Below are positions 24,901 through 33,703 of a stretch of 64,000 nucleotides of DNA, one piece after another. The notes below the pieces were generated by a model, which was not told the DNA's origin, did no database searches, and worked only from the letters and a program-made list of their open reading frames with translations. The first letter of the stretch is position 1. Each line of letters starts with the position of its first letter. The DNA is taken from NCBI GenBank assembly GCA_027488905.1, contig JAIYAT010000014.1, positions 1-64,000 of the forward strand. The letters run 5' to 3'. Position numbers and translations under genes: made by a program. The stretch is from Bacteroidota bacterium. Lineage in GTDB: Bacteria > Bacteroidota > Bacteroidia > UKL13-3.

Positions 24901-25736
24901 AACCAAGTGGTAACATGTTTATTGTTAGAGTCGTTTCCAAAAGAAACAGTTGTAGTTGCTGGGTCGCCATATCCAAATTTAGCTGACTTAAATGCCCAAG
25001 TACTGTCGTTGTAACTGCTGCTTGTCCAAGTAGCACCAGGATAAACACCATTGTCTCTAAATTTCCAAACAGAACCTGCAGTTAAAGGAAAAGCAAGTGG
25101 GCTAAAGGTGTTTTGTGTATAGTAAACAATTAACTGAGGTGCAAATGTGGCACTTCCGTTAAAGGAACGTGCGTTTCTCACACCACTGCCATTTAATATA
25201 AACGTAACTGCATTTCCGGTATTCCAAGAAGCTTGGTTTATTGCGGTTTGAACCAAAGCAGCAATATTTGGAGTTTTTTGTGCTGGACCTCTATTGTTTG
25301 CACAACAAGTGCCCCAAGTTGCATCTGTACTACCAGCCCAGGTAACAAAAGAAGAAGATAAAGTGCGTGAACTAATATCATTGATTGTGGCAGCAAAAGT
25401 GGCAGAATTAGCAGCCAATTCTGCACGTATGGTTGCCGCACCACTCACTGGGGCTTTGTCGCCATTGGTGGCAAATTGTATAAAAGCACTGTCGATAATC
25501 ACTCCTTTAGGAATGGAAACTCCACTAAAACGGATTCCAATTAATTGATTATTACTTCCATCAGTGGTAATTTCTAAATCTGAGCTAGTTAAATCCATCG
25601 CTCCAGTAGAAATTCTTTGCTCAGCATCATCACTACCTGTTGAAACATAACGTGTAAAAGTACCACTCACTTGGCTTTGGGCCTTCAACGAAAGAAAAAT
25701 AATAAATAAAAAAAAGATTTTGTTTAAGTGTTTCAT
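21945..25736 (-). CDS. Large T9SS protein with DNRLRE, paired lectin-like and PhoX (DUF839) domains
   Basis: 1,263 residues from the ATG at 25736; a 7-codon upstream extension lacks signal-peptide character. Order: signal peptide; DNRLRE-like domain (about 25-210); two homologous 150-residue galactose-binding-like repeats with GYGDP…WFRTQFN…RDDGAVVYLNGLEVF patterns; an Ig-like linker; a PhoX/DUF839 region (about 680-1090) with GGVTPWGTIITAEESF and MGRMNHENVV; then a T9SS type A C-terminus (QIFPVPFQN…GSYVIEV). PhoX enzymes are Ca/Fe alkaline phosphatases. Here it is likely secreted to the surface for phosphate scavenging. Substrate and activity are inferred from the family. Confidence 0.78.
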   Translation of the reverse strand: MKHLNKIFFLFIIFLSLKAQSQVSGTFTRYVSTGSDDAEQRISTGAMDLTSSDLEITTDGSNNQLIGIRFSGVSIPKGVIIDSAFIQFATNGDKAPVSGAATIRAELAANSATFAATINDISSRTLSSSFVTWAGSTDATWGTCCANNRGPAQKTPNIAALVQTAINQASWNTGNAVTFILNGSGVRNARSFNGSATFAPQLIVYYTQNTFSPLAFPLTAGSVWKFRDNGVYPGATWTSSSYNDSTWAFKSAKFGYGDPATTTVSFGNDSNNKHVTTWFRTQFNMTNTAGFDTLIFKLLRDDGAVVYLNGLEVFRRNMPAGIITDSTLALTDVNGAAETTFEEIRIPNTLVNGINTLAVEIHQVSKQSNDKGFDLEVSAKRVAMTVVNFPVAKNSEWYYLDNGSDQGTAWRSPSFYDGNWNYGPGILGYGDPSATTLGFGPNSSNKYITSYFRKHFNVSNIAAIADSLVFSIMRDDGAVVYLNGVEIFKTNMPDTGTINYLTWAASIVDGAFERTYYDFYIPKTLLINGQNTLAVELHQRDGTSSDITFDMEVKQDPRTLNFTNPTASQSAAAGQNLAINWYNVPSINRVKIELSTDNRATWTTIANNRLASDKPFAYGLPNINSSVSWLRITDSTGLYKDSVTFWIYPVPASFNPCVDSLHIGCFASVPQARNQILKQPSNHTFQQIGRQGQTHNLGGTVGSNLDFTGFVSSNGSSKNGILGVNEENTPGGVSVFYLTFKDTLGTWVRDSSGKVVTTDPGVVQFTRNCSGGVTPWGTIITAEESFNAGDVNADGYQDVGWLVEYSPVTRRVMDYNSDGIRDKLWAMGRMNHENVVLKNDSLTAYYGEDGGTSCVYKFVAFQKTRMDSGTLYVLQRNGSIGTWVLVSNQTQTQRNTIPSIASGLGGTNFNGVEDVEISPINGMIYFTSKNNARIYRFTDNGSTVSNFEDYVGNASVNYTMNVEGGGTQSANWGSGIDNLSFDNLGNLWAQQDGGNGHIWVIRPDHTPFAPKVDIYATTPSGSESSGLTFTPDNRFGFLSIMGASSTNTTSALDAAGNSVIFNVSNTVIIANKKFLGAMAAVPVEFYDFYLKAKGEDAVMLNWSTASEINNKHFLVERSMDGINYQTIAAVAGAGNSTTVKSYSYLDAGLAIGTYYYRLKQVDFDGKYSYSSVRIIRLGAGVAASVQIFPVPFQNVIHIGLNQEFASPTLVRLLDLNGKVLVQQNFIGVDGDNLFKLEVSQVPAGSYVIEVSYGEEKISEVIVK

Positions 25737-25759
25737 TTTGAACCATATTTGGTTCAAAA
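25736..25759 (-). promoter_or_regulatory. Hairpin abutting the PhoX start codon
   Basis: TTTTGAACCA and TGGTTCAAAA form a perfect 10-bp stem with a 4-nt loop. On the mRNA the 3' arm runs into the ATG (…CAAAATG). It would cover the translation start region. Each arm is half of the dispersed GGTTYRAACC motif. Confidence 0.55.
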
Positions 25760-25829
25760 ATGACCCTATAACATTATAGAATTGACAATATAGCTTTAAG
25801 GAATTGTAAGGCTTGTGTTATAAAAAAAA

Positions 25830-27038
25830 TTAAGCCGTTCTCACCATTCTTGCCATATAAAAACCATCGAAACCACTCTCACTTGGAAGCACAATTTTCT
25901 CTTCTTCTAGTGTAAAACTTGTATTTTTAGCTAAAAAAGTTTTCACCTGCTCTTGATTTTCGGAAGGCAAAATACTACAAGTTGCATAAACAAATTTACC
26001 TCCAACTTTAACAATATTGCAGTATTCTGTTAAAATTTCTTGCTGCTTTTCTTTAATATGTTCAATAAAAATCTGACTCAATTTCCATTTAGCATCTGGA
26101 TTTCTTTTAAGCACACCTAAACCAGAACAAGGTACATCCAACAATAATCTATCAGCGGTACCAAAGAGTTTTTTAATTGTTTTTGGACCTTCAATCAAAC
26201 GGGTTTCCAAGTTGCTTACTCCTGCCCTTCTCGCGCGTTTTTTGGTTTCATCCAATTTCCATTGCTCAGTATCTAAACTCAATAATCTTCCTTTGTTTTG
26301 AAGAATAGCAGCAATATGCAAACTTTTTCCTCCGGCACCTGCACAGGCATCAATCACGCGCATCCCAGGTTCTGGCTGTAAAAATTCTGCAACCAATTGT
26401 GAGGAAGCATCCTGAACCTCAAACATGCCTTCTTGAAACTCAGGCAATGAAAACAAATTCTGACGTTCCTTTAAAAACAAACCATCCTTACAACCTTTTA
26501 CTGGTTCTGTTTCAATTTTCTTTTCTTTAAGTGCCGTTGCTAAATCCTGCTTTGTAATTTTTAAAGTATTGGTTCTAATAATTACTTGTGCTTGTAGGTT
26601 CAAGGCCTCTGCTTCTATGTTCCACTGCTTGCCAAGTTCTTTATACAACAAATCATCCATCCAATCTGGGTAAGAATAAATAATCTTTCTTTGAGTTTTT
26701 AGAACCTTATAATTTCTTTCAATTTTCTTGGTATCAACATTTTTAAATTCCTCCCAATTTGGAATCTCTAGGCCTTTTAACAATTGCCAGGTGCCAAACA
26801 AGGTATATAAATTGGTTTCATTCAAGTCGTGCTTTTCTAATTCAGAAACAGCTTTAATTAAGCGCCAATAGCGAACCATATCATAGGTGTTTTCAGCTAT
26901 AAATGCCCGATCGCGCGCTCCCCATAGTTTGTTTGACCGTAAAACACGTTCTAGCACTTTATCGGCATAACGGTTCTCGGCAAAAATTTGATAAATAGAT
27001 TCGTTAACAGCCTTAATTAGGTTTAAGTGAAATTTCAT
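25830..27038 (-). CDS. RsmB/NOP-family RNA cytosine methyltransferase
   Basis: 402 residues. An N-terminal NusB-like helical part (about 1-100) is followed by a Rossmann SAM methyltransferase: DACAGAGGKSLHIA (motif I), LLDVPCSGLGVLKRNPD (motif IV with the releasing Cys) and YATCSILPSENQEQV (motif VI with the catalytic Cys). Both cysteines needed for m5C chemistry are present. It is likely rRNA or tRNA m5C methyltransferase. It is monocistronic. Confidence 0.9.
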   Translation of the reverse strand: MKFHLNLIKAVNESIYQIFAENRYADKVLERVLRSNKLWGARDRAFIAENTYDMVRYWRLIKAVSELEKHDLNETNLYTLFGTWQLLKGLEIPNWEEFKNVDTKKIERNYKVLKTQRKIIYSYPDWMDDLLYKELGKQWNIEAEALNLQAQVIIRTNTLKITKQDLATALKEKKIETEPVKGCKDGLFLKERQNLFSLPEFQEGMFEVQDASSQLVAEFLQPEPGMRVIDACAGAGGKSLHIAAILQNKGRLLSLDTEQWKLDETKKRARRAGVSNLETRLIEGPKTIKKLFGTADRLLLDVPCSGLGVLKRNPDAKWKLSQIFIEHIKEKQQEILTEYCNIVKVGGKFVYATCSILPSENQEQVKTFLAKNTSFTLEEEKIVLPSESGFDGFYMARMVRTA

Positions 27039-27215
27039 TCAATAGTAGCTTTAAATAATTCGAAGCTACGAAGGTAGGTAAATATTCATTTGAGCGGGCA
27101 TCACATTCTCAAATCCTATTACCAAACTAAAAAGTTTAGTAAATTTTATATGGTTTTTGCTTCTTATAAGTTCAAAACGCTTAAAATTCTATCTAAAAAT
27201 TGGCTCAAAAAAAAC

Positions 27216-27246
27216 ACCCTGCAACTTTTAGATAAAGATGCAGGGT
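27216..27246 (-). terminator. Terminator of the 27.3-27.7 kb gene
   Basis: ACCCTGCA (27216-27223) pairs with TGCAGGGT (27239-27246). On the minus strand it is followed by GTTTTTTTT. Confidence 0.85.
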
Positions 27247-27289
27247 ATTATATTTTTCAAATTGAAGCCAAATCATTGGCCAAAATCTA

Positions 27290-27673
27290 TTATAGAACTG
27301 GACTTAAAAACTTTTCAAATTCTGCTTTCAACTCGCCATAAATTTTTTCAAAAGTTTCAAATTGGTCTTTTAGACCTTCTGGCTGTTCAAACAATCTACG
27401 GTCGCTTGCAACAGGGTTTTCCGCTGCATTTTGAGCCAATGCTGCATCTGCTAGTTTAAGGTCATGATTTAAAATATCAATCACCTCTCTTTGACGGATA
27501 AACTGATTTTGGAAGTGTTCTACCTGTTTTAATATTTCAGAATTGTTGTTTCTTGAAGCAACTTCGTCTAAACGATTTTGCCAAGTTGCTAATTCATCTT
27601 TACAAAAAGCCAAACTTTTCATCCAAGAAGTGAAGTTTTGGTGAATTTCACCCATGTGTGCTCTATTTTCCAT
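27290..27673 (-). CDS. Hypothetical helical protein
   Basis: 127 residues, soluble, without a signal. It is Glu/Lys/Gln-rich and helical throughout, with WxxxL and FxNQF heptad-like spacing (residues about 15-75), so a short coiled coil or four-helix bundle is likely. I do not recognise the family. It is followed by a strong terminator and stands as a single gene divergent from the sigma factor gene. Confidence 0.6.
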   Translation of the reverse strand: MENRAHMGEIHQNFTSWMKSLAFCKDELATWQNRLDEVASRNNNSEILKQVEHFQNQFIRQREVIDILNHDLKLADAALAQNAAENPVASDRRLFEQPEGLKDQFETFEKIYGELKAEFEKFLSPVL

Positions 27674-27872
27674 ATATATTAATTGAAATTTTCTTATCTA
27701 AGGTCAAAATTAGGTGATGAGGAAGGTCTGAAAAATGACATCCGTCATACCTGCTGTAAAAATTAATTGATTTTAAATCAATGCTATTTATCTCCCTGAA
27801 AAACAAAATCTTAAAAAAAATCTTAGGAAACTAAAGCAACTTTTTAAACCAATTGGGTCAAATGTACGGAAA

Positions 27873-28442
27873 ATGAAACATGATACTGCTGAACATACCT
27901 TAATTCGCGATTGCATTAAAGGCAAGTCGGCTGCGCAAGAGGCATTGTTTAAAAGGTATTATGGAGCTATGATGCAAATTTGTAGAAGGTATGCTTCAAA
28001 CCCAGATGAGGCTAAAGACCTAATACAAGAGGGTTTTATTAAAATTTTCCAAAACTTAGAAAAGTTTAATGGCAATAGCAGCTTGCAAACTTGGATGAGT
28101 AGGATTATGATAAACTTGGCTATTGATGCCTATCACAAAGGAAAAAAGCATCAAAACGAAAGTTTAGAAGAATCTTTTTCCTTAGCAGAAGAGCACGGTT
28201 ATATGGATAATCCATTGATGCATTTAGAACCTGAAAAGGTTTTGGCTTTGCTGCAAAAGCTACCTTCAGGGTATAGGACAGTTCTTAACTTATTTGCAAT
28301 TGAAGGTTACTCTCATAAAGAAATTGCAAGTAGCTTAGGGATTAGTGAAGGTACTTCTAAATCACAATTGGCCAAAGCCAGAGCTATGTTACTTCAAATG
28401 GTTGAACCGATGTTAAACAAAATTGTACATGAACTTGAATAG
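27873..28442 (+). CDS. ECF-type RNA polymerase sigma factor
   Basis: 189 residues. Region 2: FKRYYGAMMQICRRYASNPDEAKDLIQEGFIKIFQNL, seen in parts as CRRYASNPDEAKDLIQEGF, and LQTWMSRIMINLAID. Region 4: KLPSGYRTVLNLFAIEGYSHKEIASSLGISEGTSKSQLAKAR, the helix-turn-helix near the end. Size and layout match sigma-70 family ECF factors common in Bacteroidota. It overlaps the next gene by 14 bp, a probable membrane anti-sigma partner, so they form one unit with the PKD/T9SS gene. Confidence 0.92.
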   Translation: MKHDTAEHTLIRDCIKGKSAAQEALFKRYYGAMMQICRRYASNPDEAKDLIQEGFIKIFQNLEKFNGNSSLQTWMSRIMINLAIDAYHKGKKHQNESLEESFSLAEEHGYMDNPLMHLEPEKVLALLQKLPSGYRTVLNLFAIEGYSHKEIASSLGISEGTSKSQLAKARAMLLQMVEPMLNKIVHELE

Positions 28443-29700
28443 TGATGATTTTTATAAAACTTTAAAGGAACGCCTTGAACAGCTTCCTGAACAAGAACCC
28501 ACAGAGGCTGACTGGGAAAGTTTTGCAGCAATTAATCTGCAAGGAGAAAAAAAGAAAAAGTCGATTCTTTGGTATATAATCCCAGTAAGCTTGTTTTTTA
28601 GTGTTACACTTTTGGGTTATTTTTTCTTGGTTCAAACCAACATAAAAACAAGTAAGGTAGCAGAAACCTCAGTAGTTGCAAGGAAAGGTTCTATAGCCAG
28701 AACCTTTTCCAGTGCAACTAAAACTAATTCAAGCCAAACTGTTCCAACCAAAAAAAATAATAACCCAGTTAAAAGTGCCAAAACAAAAAGTAAAAAGAAT
28801 ATATCTATAAAAAACATTTCCGAGCCAACTGAATCTTCTTTCAATACAAATAGCAGCCTTGTAAACACCAGTTCAACATCTATTAATTCTCCTATTTTAG
28901 TATTGTCTGAACCCAATACTATTGCAACAACAAACCCAGAAATTTTAAATATTTGGTTAGCCTCCAAAGGAGTTCAGGCGCTGCCATCAAACCCATTTTA
29001 TGCAGTTCCAAAACCCCTAACATTGGTTTCAAACCGAAAAATAAAAAGACCGCTTCAATCAGACTGGATAAGTGTTTGGGCCATTCCTGTGGTAACCAAT
29101 GATAAGAATAATTCGATTAAGTATGGCGCAGGATTTCAATTAGGAAAAGATTTTGGAAAAGGATGGTTTATTTCTGCAGGTTTAGAATACGCTCAAGTAA
29201 ATTCCCAACAATCCCAAAATTGGAAGCATTCCTTTGAAAGTCACGATTTGATAAGAATTGACACTAACCTAAGAATGGATGCAAGTTTAAACAGAATAGT
29301 TATGGTAATGGATTCTGTTTATGATTATAGAAACCATGAAGAAACTGTTTCTCGCAAAACTTACAACAATACCAGAAACATTGATATTCCGATTGAACTA
29401 GGATATGGAATTGGAGTGGGAAAAATGATGATTACTAGCTCAATTGGGATTTATAACCGAATTAATTATATACAAACCAATCAATTAGAGGCTTATCCCT
29501 TAAGTAAGAACGAAAATTCTGCTTATTCAGAAAAATACTCATACCAACTTTTAAGCAGCTTAGGCTTGTCTGCTGCTTACCCAATAAACAAACGTTTATG
29601 GGTTCAAGCCGCTCCTAATCTTTTGTTCAATCCATTTGAAAGAAAGATAACCCACAATGAAACCCGATTTAGATTTGGAATCAAATACTATTTAAATTAA
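28429..29700 (+). CDS. Putative membrane anti-sigma/outer-membrane-barrel-like protein
   Basis: About 423 residues from the ATG at 28429. The first 45 residues are cytoplasmic-like (DDFYKTLKERLEQLPEQEPTEADW), then there is one transmembrane helix (about 48-70), a Ser/Thr/Lys-rich linker and a beta-rich C-terminal part with alternating aromatic strands (GAGFQLGKDFGKGWFISAGLEY). This resembles the sigma-linked proteins of the phylum that join an anti-sigma-like head to a beta-barrel-like tail. The anti-sigma role is inferred from overlap with the sigma gene. Confidence 0.6.
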   Translation: MNLNSDDFYKTLKERLEQLPEQEPTEADWESFAAINLQGEKKKKSILWYIIPVSLFFSVTLLGYFFLVQTNIKTSKVAETSVVARKGSIARTFSSATKTNSSQTVPTKKNNNPVKSAKTKSKKNISIKNISEPTESSFNTNSSLVNTSSTSINSPILVLSEPNTIATTNPEILNIWLASKGVQALPSNPFYAVPKPLTLVSNRKIKRPLQSDWISVWAIPVVTNDKNNSIKYGAGFQLGKDFGKGWFISAGLEYAQVNSQQSQNWKHSFESHDLIRIDTNLRMDASLNRIVMVMDSVYDYRNHEETVSRKTYNNTRNIDIPIELGYGIGVGKMMITSSIGIYNRINYIQTNQLEAYPLSKNENSAYSEKYSYQLLSSLGLSAAYPINKRLWVQAAPNLLFNPFERKITHNETRFRFGIKYYLN

Positions 29701-29706
29701 AAAATC

Positions 29707-31929
29707 ATGAAAAAAACCATTAACCTTTTGTTATTATTTTGCCTAATGCTCCCAAACATGGTTTGGTCGCAAACGTGCCAGCCCATCTTCGATTATTACA
29801 AACGAGGAAAGGATGTGGTATTCTACATCGACTCAAAATTTCCACTAAATCCATACTATATCTGGAATTTTGGTGATGGAAGTTTTGAATATTCAATTGA
29901 TGATTATATAGCAAAATCTTACAGGGACACAGGAACTTTTAGTGTTTGTTTAACAGACAGCTTTTGTGCAACAAATAATACCTTTTGTGACAGCATTAAA
30001 ATTTCGAATAACATTCCAGTTTATGCAGATTTTTCATATACCCTAGAAAGTACAGGAAAAATAACACTTTACAATGAAGCAAGTTCTAGCTCGCCAATAG
30101 TTCATTATTATTGGGATTTAGGCGATGGTACCGCCTTAGAAGGCGAAAATGATTCTTTGGTGCATAATTACAAAGCAAGTGGCACCTATCTAGTTTGCAT
30201 GTATGCATTTGACCAACAAAAAAATTACAATTACCAATGTTCTTCCATTGTGGTAATTGCACCTGACCCTTGTTATGCAGGTTTTACTTCAACCATTGCA
30301 AATGGCGAATATTATTTCTTAAATCAAAGTGTTTTTTCTGGTGATAGCGCAACTTGGTTTTGGGATTTTGGCGACAGCACTTCAAGCACTGAAAGAAATC
30401 CAAAACATACTTATGCAGCTGCAGGAAATTACAGGGTAACTTTACAAATGAATTATCCTTGTAATAGCACCTATAGTTGGCCTATCTACTACCCAGGACC
30501 TGGTCTTTGCAATTTAAATGTATCAGCATCTTTAATCAATCAAAAGGCTTTAATCTCTATAAGCGACACTTTAAACTTTCCAACTATCTATCACATAGAA
30601 TTTGGAGATGGCCAAAGTTTAACCACAGCAGACAAAAATATCGAACATTTATATAACGATACTGGAAATTATGTCATTGTTGTTCAAAGTAACTTTCCAA
30701 TGTGTGGTGATGTTTTTGGCTTTACCTACGCCAGAGTTAATAGTCTTGAACCAATCTGTCGGTCGTCATTCTATGCTTTTCCAGGAGATACTGATGGAAA
30801 CAAAGTTTTTGTGGTAAGTAATTCTCAAATTGCTGCCAATGGAAACAACAAATCCTACATCAAAATTTTATGGGGAGATGGAAGTTCTGAAATAGATAGT
30901 CTTAATCAAATATATTACCAACATGCCTATGATTCTGCTGGCATTTATACCATTAAAATGATTGTATCCAATCAGGTAAATTGTGCAGATACCAGTTATA
31001 AAGCTGTAGGGGTTGGTCCGGTTTATCTTGTGAGTGGAACGGTGAAACAAGGCAATGCAGGCGCCTCCTATAATTATGTAAATGCCTTTATGTTTGAGCC
31101 ACAATCAGGCATGCTTTCATATGGTATTTCAACCTTCACCAACGATACAGGCTATTACGAATTGTATTTGAGAAAAGGATATTATATTATTCAAACTGAC
31201 TTTTCTTTTGACCCAAGTTTACAAGAATTCTATTTGCCTACTTACTACGGCGATAAACTTAACTGGACAGGAAGTGATGTGCTTACCATTTTAGGAAACA
31301 GAAGTGGTTTAGATATCAACCAAATCCCATTCAATCCAATCAACCAAAATGGAGGAAAAATTGCTGGAACCGCAAAATTTGGAAGAAATGTAAAACTTGA
31401 TGGAGAAACCATTCCTGAAGGAAAACCAGCGGAAAAAATGCTCATATTTTTATTAGATGGCGAAGGAAAACCTGTTGCTTTTACCCATACAGACCCAATG
31501 GGCAAATTTGAATTCAGTAACATTGGCGCTGGTAACTTTACTGTTTGGGCAGAAATGCCAGGCAAAATGACTATTCCACCTTATGTTTCGCTTGCCAACA
31601 ATACCTCTACAGCAGAAAATATTAAAATTATCATTGGACAAAATAGTGTTACCTCATTGTTTGATAATAGACCTATTACTGAAAACTTCAATTTTGAGAT
31701 GTATCCAAATCCTACCACAGGCAACGTAAGCGTACAATTAATGAACACCGCAAGCGATATTGCATCAATAGAAGTTTATGACTTGTTAGGAAAACAATCA
31801 GAAGCGACTGTTTCAATCGATAAAAATGCTGCAAGCATAAATGTATCAAGCTTGCAGAATGGTTTGTATTTTGTAAAAGTAATTGATGCCAACGGCGCTA
31901 GCATCAGCAAAAAGCTGTTGAAATATTAA
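29707..31929 (+). CDS. PKD-repeat T9SS surface protein
   Basis: 740 residues. A signal peptide ends near MVWSQ. Five or so PKD domains follow, each with WxFGDGS/T and GTYxVCxxxxD-type strands (for example WFWDFGDSTSSTE, WGDGSSEIDS), to about residue 440. Then come a carboxypeptidase-like/SdrD-B-like domain (about 445-660), with AGTAKFGRNVKLDGE, and a T9SS type A domain ending LQNGLYFVKVIDANG. It is 6 bp behind the barrel gene, so it is probably in the sigma operon. It is likely an adhesive or matrix protein on the cell surface. Confidence 0.82.
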   Translation: MKKTINLLLLFCLMLPNMVWSQTCQPIFDYYKRGKDVVFYIDSKFPLNPYYIWNFGDGSFEYSIDDYIAKSYRDTGTFSVCLTDSFCATNNTFCDSIKISNNIPVYADFSYTLESTGKITLYNEASSSSPIVHYYWDLGDGTALEGENDSLVHNYKASGTYLVCMYAFDQQKNYNYQCSSIVVIAPDPCYAGFTSTIANGEYYFLNQSVFSGDSATWFWDFGDSTSSTERNPKHTYAAAGNYRVTLQMNYPCNSTYSWPIYYPGPGLCNLNVSASLINQKALISISDTLNFPTIYHIEFGDGQSLTTADKNIEHLYNDTGNYVIVVQSNFPMCGDVFGFTYARVNSLEPICRSSFYAFPGDTDGNKVFVVSNSQIAANGNNKSYIKILWGDGSSEIDSLNQIYYQHAYDSAGIYTIKMIVSNQVNCADTSYKAVGVGPVYLVSGTVKQGNAGASYNYVNAFMFEPQSGMLSYGISTFTNDTGYYELYLRKGYYIIQTDFSFDPSLQEFYLPTYYGDKLNWTGSDVLTILGNRSGLDINQIPFNPINQNGGKIAGTAKFGRNVKLDGETIPEGKPAEKMLIFLLDGEGKPVAFTHTDPMGKFEFSNIGAGNFTVWAEMPGKMTIPPYVSLANNTSTAENIKIIIGQNSVTSLFDNRPITENFNFEMYPNPTTGNVSVQLMNTASDIASIEVYDLLGKQSEATVSIDKNAASINVSSLQNGLYFVKVIDANGASISKKLLKY

Positions 31930-31977
31930 TTTCATTAATGGTAATTGTGGCGGCATTGTAATACAGTGTCCCATAAA

Positions 31978-32097
31978 ATATGGTTTCCATAAAAACAGGG
32001 TTACCATAAAAACAGCAGGGACAGGCAATTGCCTGTCCCTACTGTTTTTTTTATTGCCTATCCTTGTTGTTTTATGGAATGGTTTTGGTTCCATACC
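31978..32097. repeat. Imperfect long inverted repeat / terminator region
   Basis: The centre is a perfect 24-bp palindrome at 32017-32040. It is flanked by AACAG…CTGTT arms and an outer imperfect pairing of TTCCATAAAA-CA with TG-TTTTATGGAA. The left arm contains a tandem duplication of a ~17-bp CCATAAAAACAG unit. It sits between the T9SS gene and the TlpA gene and ends in a T8 run, so it terminates transcripts. The outer arms suggest a small MITE-like relic. Confidence 0.6.
32017..32050. terminator. Strong bidirectional terminator
   Basis: A perfect palindrome reads AGGGACAGGCAA joined to TTGCCTGTCCCT, extended by CTGTTTTTTTT on the plus strand. It ends the sigma operon. Confidence 0.85.
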
Positions 32098-32177
32098 TCT
32101 TAAAAAACCGTTAAATCTGTTAATACTTGCAAGCAATCTATGTTTTTATGTAATTTCACGGCGTTAAAGTGAACATT

Positions 32178-33701
32178 ATGCTTAAAAAAATTATATTTAG
32201 TTCCTTGCTAGTAGTAAGTTTTGGGTTGAACCTAAGCGCTCAAAAAAAGGATCAAAAGGATACAAAGCCTGCAAAAAAAGAAGTGGTTGCCTCAAAACCT
32301 AAAGAGGCTTTTAACATCAGCGTTACCTTAAAAGGCTTTCCAAATCAAAAATTCTATTTGGGCTATTACTTTGGAGACAAACAATACCTTCGCGATAGCG
32401 GAAGCACCGATGCGAGCGGAAAAATATCATTTAAAGGAGATGAACCTTTAGAAGGAGGTATCTATTTAATTGCCACTGCTCAAAAATCATTGATGTTCGA
32501 CTTTGTTGTCACTGAACAATTCTTCTCTTTGGAAACCGACTCTTCAGACCTCATCAAAAATATGAAGGTCAAAGGTTCAACAGAAAACGAAGTCTTTTTT
32601 ACGTATACACGTTATACCTCTGTAAAGGGAAAACGTGCTTATGAATTGGATGAACAAATAAAAGCAGCTAAGGCAGCTAAAGATACCGCCACACAAAACA
32701 AACTCGAGGCAGAATACAGAAAAATCACTTCCGATTTAATGGAATACCGCAAGGAATTGATGAAAGCTCACCCAAATGTGTTATTAAGCAAAATCTTCAG
32801 AATCATGACGGATATCGATATTCCTGAAGCTCCTAGAAACGCAAAAGGTGATATCATTGATTCAAATTTTCAATACCAATATTACTATAAACATTACTTC
32901 GACAACTTTGATTGGGCAGATGAGCGCATCGTTAGAACACCTGTTTTCCACGGAAAATTAGAAGGTTTTATGAAACGTTTAACCCCACAAATTCCAGATA
33001 GCATTATCAAATCTGCAGACATTGTTCTTGGCAAAGCAGCTGCCGGTAAAGAAAATTTCAAGTATTGCCTATTTTGGATTACGAACCATTACGAAACCTC
33101 TCAGTTTATGGGAATGGATAAGGTTTTTGTACATATGGTAGATAATTATTATGCAAAAGGAAAAGCATTTTGGGCAGACGAAACTGTCATAGCAAAAATG
33201 CAAGACCGAGCCAACAACTTAAGAAACAATCTGCTTGGAAATAAAGGTCCAAACTTAACTATGCTCGACTCATCATTTGTGTATCATAGCCTTTATAACC
33301 TAAGAGCTAAATACACTTTATTAGTATTTTGGGATGCAGGTTGCGGAAAATGCAAGGAGGAACTCCCTAAACTCAAAAAGATTTTTAATGAATACAATCC
33401 TGCAGGCAAAGAAAAACCTACTAAACCAGGTACATTACCTGAACCAAAATTTTTCGATATTTACGGGGTGAGCCTCACGCCAAATGTTGAAGATTGGAAA
33501 TCTTACCTTAGAGAAAATAAATTACCTTGGTTAAATGTATATGACCCAAGCAATGAAACTGGCTTCAGAAGACTTTATGATATTTATAGCACACCTGTTC
33601 TATACATCTTAGACGAAAACAAAAAAATTATTGCAAAACGCATTAGTGCAGACCAAATTCAGGAAATTATCAAAGATCACGAGCAACGTAAAACCAATTA
33701 A
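32178..33701 (+). CDS. TlpA/thioredoxin-like lipid-free secreted protein (DUF4369 + thioredoxin)
   Basis: About 507 residues from the ATG at 32178 (a GTG at 32169 is in frame). A signal peptide ends near LNLSAQ. Residues about 35-130 match the DUF4369 N-terminal domain (FNISVTLKGFPNQKFYLGYYF). A helical middle follows. The last 130 residues are a thioredoxin fold with FWDAGCGKCKEELP (CxxC near residue 390) and PWLNVYDPSNETGFRRLYDI. It is a probable periplasmic thiol-disulfide oxidoreductase of the Bacteroidota type. It is 3 bp before bshB1, so thiol chemistry is shared by context. Confidence 0.82.
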   Translation: MLKKIIFSSLLVVSFGLNLSAQKKDQKDTKPAKKEVVASKPKEAFNISVTLKGFPNQKFYLGYYFGDKQYLRDSGSTDASGKISFKGDEPLEGGIYLIATAQKSLMFDFVVTEQFFSLETDSSDLIKNMKVKGSTENEVFFTYTRYTSVKGKRAYELDEQIKAAKAAKDTATQNKLEAEYRKITSDLMEYRKELMKAHPNVLLSKIFRIMTDIDIPEAPRNAKGDIIDSNFQYQYYYKHYFDNFDWADERIVRTPVFHGKLEGFMKRLTPQIPDSIIKSADIVLGKAAAGKENFKYCLFWITNHYETSQFMGMDKVFVHMVDNYYAKGKAFWADETVIAKMQDRANNLRNNLLGNKGPNLTMLDSSFVYHSLYNLRAKYTLLVFWDAGCGKCKEELPKLKKIFNEYNPAGKEKPTKPGTLPEPKFFDIYGVSLTPNVEDWKSYLRENKLPWLNVYDPSNETGFRRLYDIYSTPVLYILDENKKIIAKRISADQIQEIIKDHEQRKTN

Positions 33702-33703
33702 TA

